Source of the DNA: JADKIH01 sp043747595
GTDB lineage: Bacteria > Bacteroidota > Bacteroidia > AKYH767-A > 2013-40CM-41-45
Direction of reading: 5' to 3'
Assembly (NCBI GenBank): GCA_043747595.1
Contig: JAYTOX010000065.1
Coordinates: forward strand, 1 to 64,000
Length of the DNA: 64,000 nt
In this document: positions 63,168-64,000 of the stretch, piece after piece
Layout: every line of letters begins with the position of its first letter
Position numbering within the stretch: position 1 is the stretch's first letter
Position numbers and translations under genes: made by a program
The notes under the pieces: model-generated
What the model was told of the DNA's origin: nothing
The model's database searches: none
The model's input: the letters and a program-made list of their open reading frames with translations, nothing else

Positions 63168-63758
63168 ATGCTAGTTAAATCAAAGAATGTAGAAGGCGAA
63201 TTAACAATTTTAGTACAGCAATCAATCGGCGAATATATCTACACTTTTGAGGGGATGCTCCAATCTATAAGGAAAACAGTTCTTGTTATTCTGAAAAAAT
63301 ATGGATTGAAAGATGAAGCTGTTGGATTAATTATAATACATGATTCATCAGCAAAATCTTTACTTGATTATTTCAAAGCTTTACTGATACATCTAAAAAA
63401 AGATCAACTTTCAGATAAGAATACAAAAAACTATATTAGTAAAATATGGAAAGAAATTCAGGAAGCAATGGAATTCCGAAATGATATTGCACATGCATAT
63501 TGGTTTACCGGATATGAATATGATCAAGATGGTGCTACTGGCATTGGTATATTTGCTGACAAACACAAAGTAATGAAAGACGGTTTGAAAAATAGATTTG
63601 AATCTTTCGAACAAAAGCATCTAAAGGACATGAAAAAGAAAAGTGAATTAAATCTAAATTTAAAACATAACATTTTAAATATCTCAAATAATATATGGAT
63701 TAACAAACCATTACTTTTCAATTCAGATATTGTAAATAAGAATACTGGTTTTAGGTAA
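63168..63758 (+). CDS. HEPN-like protein (candidate RNase or toxin component)
   Basis: 196 residues, mainly alpha-helical. Residues 98-113 read QEAMEFRNDIAHAYWF, containing Arg104-x4-His109. That is the R-x(4-6)-H motif with the following polar/aromatic residues used by HEPN nucleases. The helices before it (about 20-45 and 57-97) fit a four-helix HEPN bundle. A Lys-rich C-terminal tail follows. HEPN proteins cut RNA and occur in toxin-antitoxin, abortive infection and CRISPR-linked systems. Neither a dedicated antitoxin nor a target is visible. The next gene starts 32 bp later on the same strand. Confidence 0.55.
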   Translation: MLVKSKNVEGELTILVQQSIGEYIYTFEGMLQSIRKTVLVILKKYGLKDEAVGLIIIHDSSAKSLLDYFKALLIHLKKDQLSDKNTKNYISKIWKEIQEAMEFRNDIAHAYWFTGYEYDQDGATGIGIFADKHKVMKDGLKNRFESFEQKHLKDMKKKSELNLNLKHNILNISNNIWINKPLLFNSDIVNKNTGFR

Positions 63759-63790
63759 CCAGCAAATAATAGAACATTTAAACTTTTAAT

Positions 63791-64000
63791 ATGTCAATTT
63801 CATCAATACCAGTTTCAGAAGTTCAGGAAATTCTTGCAGAGCTCGGAAATCTTGAATTACACACTTACCCTAAAGATAATGCTCAAAAGTTAATCAATAG
63901 ATTAATTAGACTAGGTGTAGTGCTCGTGGATTTAAAACCCGGCAAAACCATGATGCGGCTTCGACCAAATAATAATGGTCAAAGACATAATACAGATGAT
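63791..64000 (+). CDS. Start of a possible RES-domain-like protein (cut by the window end)
   Basis: ATG at 63791 opens a frame of 70 residues that leaves the window. A helical start (VSEVQEILAELGNLELHTYP) leads to VDLKPGKTMMRLRPNNNGQR. The LKPGxxxxRxRPN pattern resembles the beginning of stand-alone RES-domain proteins, where a Leu-x-Pro-Gly-x(4)-Arg segment precedes the NAD-binding core. The core itself is outside the window, so this is tentative. With the HEPN-like gene 32 bp upstream it may form a two-gene unit. Confidence 0.4.
   Translation, partial: MSISSIPVSEVQEILAELGNLELHTYPKDNAQKLINRLIRLGVVLVDLKPGKTMMRLRPNNNGQRHNTDD

Overview
The window is a low-GC stretch of a Bacteroidota chromosome. 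Three lines of evidence support this. Three secreted proteins carry type IX secretion (T9SS) C-terminal sorting domains: 7894-11733 (type B), 43477-44871 and 55655-56434 (type A). There is a CarboxypepD_reg-type TonB receptor and an OmpA protein with TSP3 repeats. Several genes follow Bacteroidota-type promoters (TTTG, about 19 bp, TAnnTTTG). Most content is core genome. No insertion sequence, CRISPR array or rRNA gene was seen. The one RNA gene is a tRNA-Asp.

Layout. 1-3535 holds the end of a probable VTC-type polyphosphate polymerase, a DUF4956 membrane protein, and an MlaE-MlaF-MlaD lipid transporter. 3569-7541 holds a trans-sulfuration enzyme, thioredoxin, an L,D-transpeptidase lipoprotein and a metallophosphoesterase. 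7894-14622 holds a giant T9SS adhesin-like protein and a TonB receptor. 14773-25238 is a minus-strand signalling and redox block. It contains a REC-PAS-histidine kinase, a response regulator, a 1468-residue kinase with eight PAS domains behind a decayed CheB domain, a tandem universal stress protein, and an operon of three monoheme c-type cytochromes with an outer-membrane barrel. 26092-34143 holds housekeeping and orphan genes, including PrfC, a CvfB-like S1 protein, prolyl-tRNA synthetase and a trypsin-like protease without a signal peptide.

34254-40201 contains a Tyr/Gly- and Asn-rich lipoprotein, a FadL-like barrel, a TPR protein and a coiled-coil Zn-ribbon protein. 40278-49782 contains Nif3-like, LpxK, PNP, a T9SS LVIVD protein, a TlpA-like lipoprotein, an M1 peptidase and an LpxH-like phosphatase. 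LpxK and the LpxH-like enzyme are two lipid A steps within 8 kb. 49827-54617 (minus strand) reads pfkA, gapN, a BadF/NAGK-type kinase, an SRPBCC protein and an M24 peptidase. It lies divergent from an NrtR-like Nudix regulator at 54815. A perfect 19-bp palindrome overlaps the predicted pfkA -7 element, so a sugar-catabolic regulon is likely. 55655-60663 holds a T9SS protein, an FHS-family sugar permease, OmpA and a hypothetical protein.

60856-64000 holds an unusual fusion of a reduced ATP-grasp-like half to a HAD phosphatase, then tRNA-Asp with its own promoter and terminator. After the tRNA the character changes. There is a sparse stretch with 14-bp direct repeats, a HEPN-like protein (R-x4-H motif) and a truncated gene whose visible part resembles the start of RES-domain proteins. 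This looks like the edge of an accessory or defence-type region.

All calls come from reading the sequence. Family assignments rest on recognised motifs, and no database search was run.
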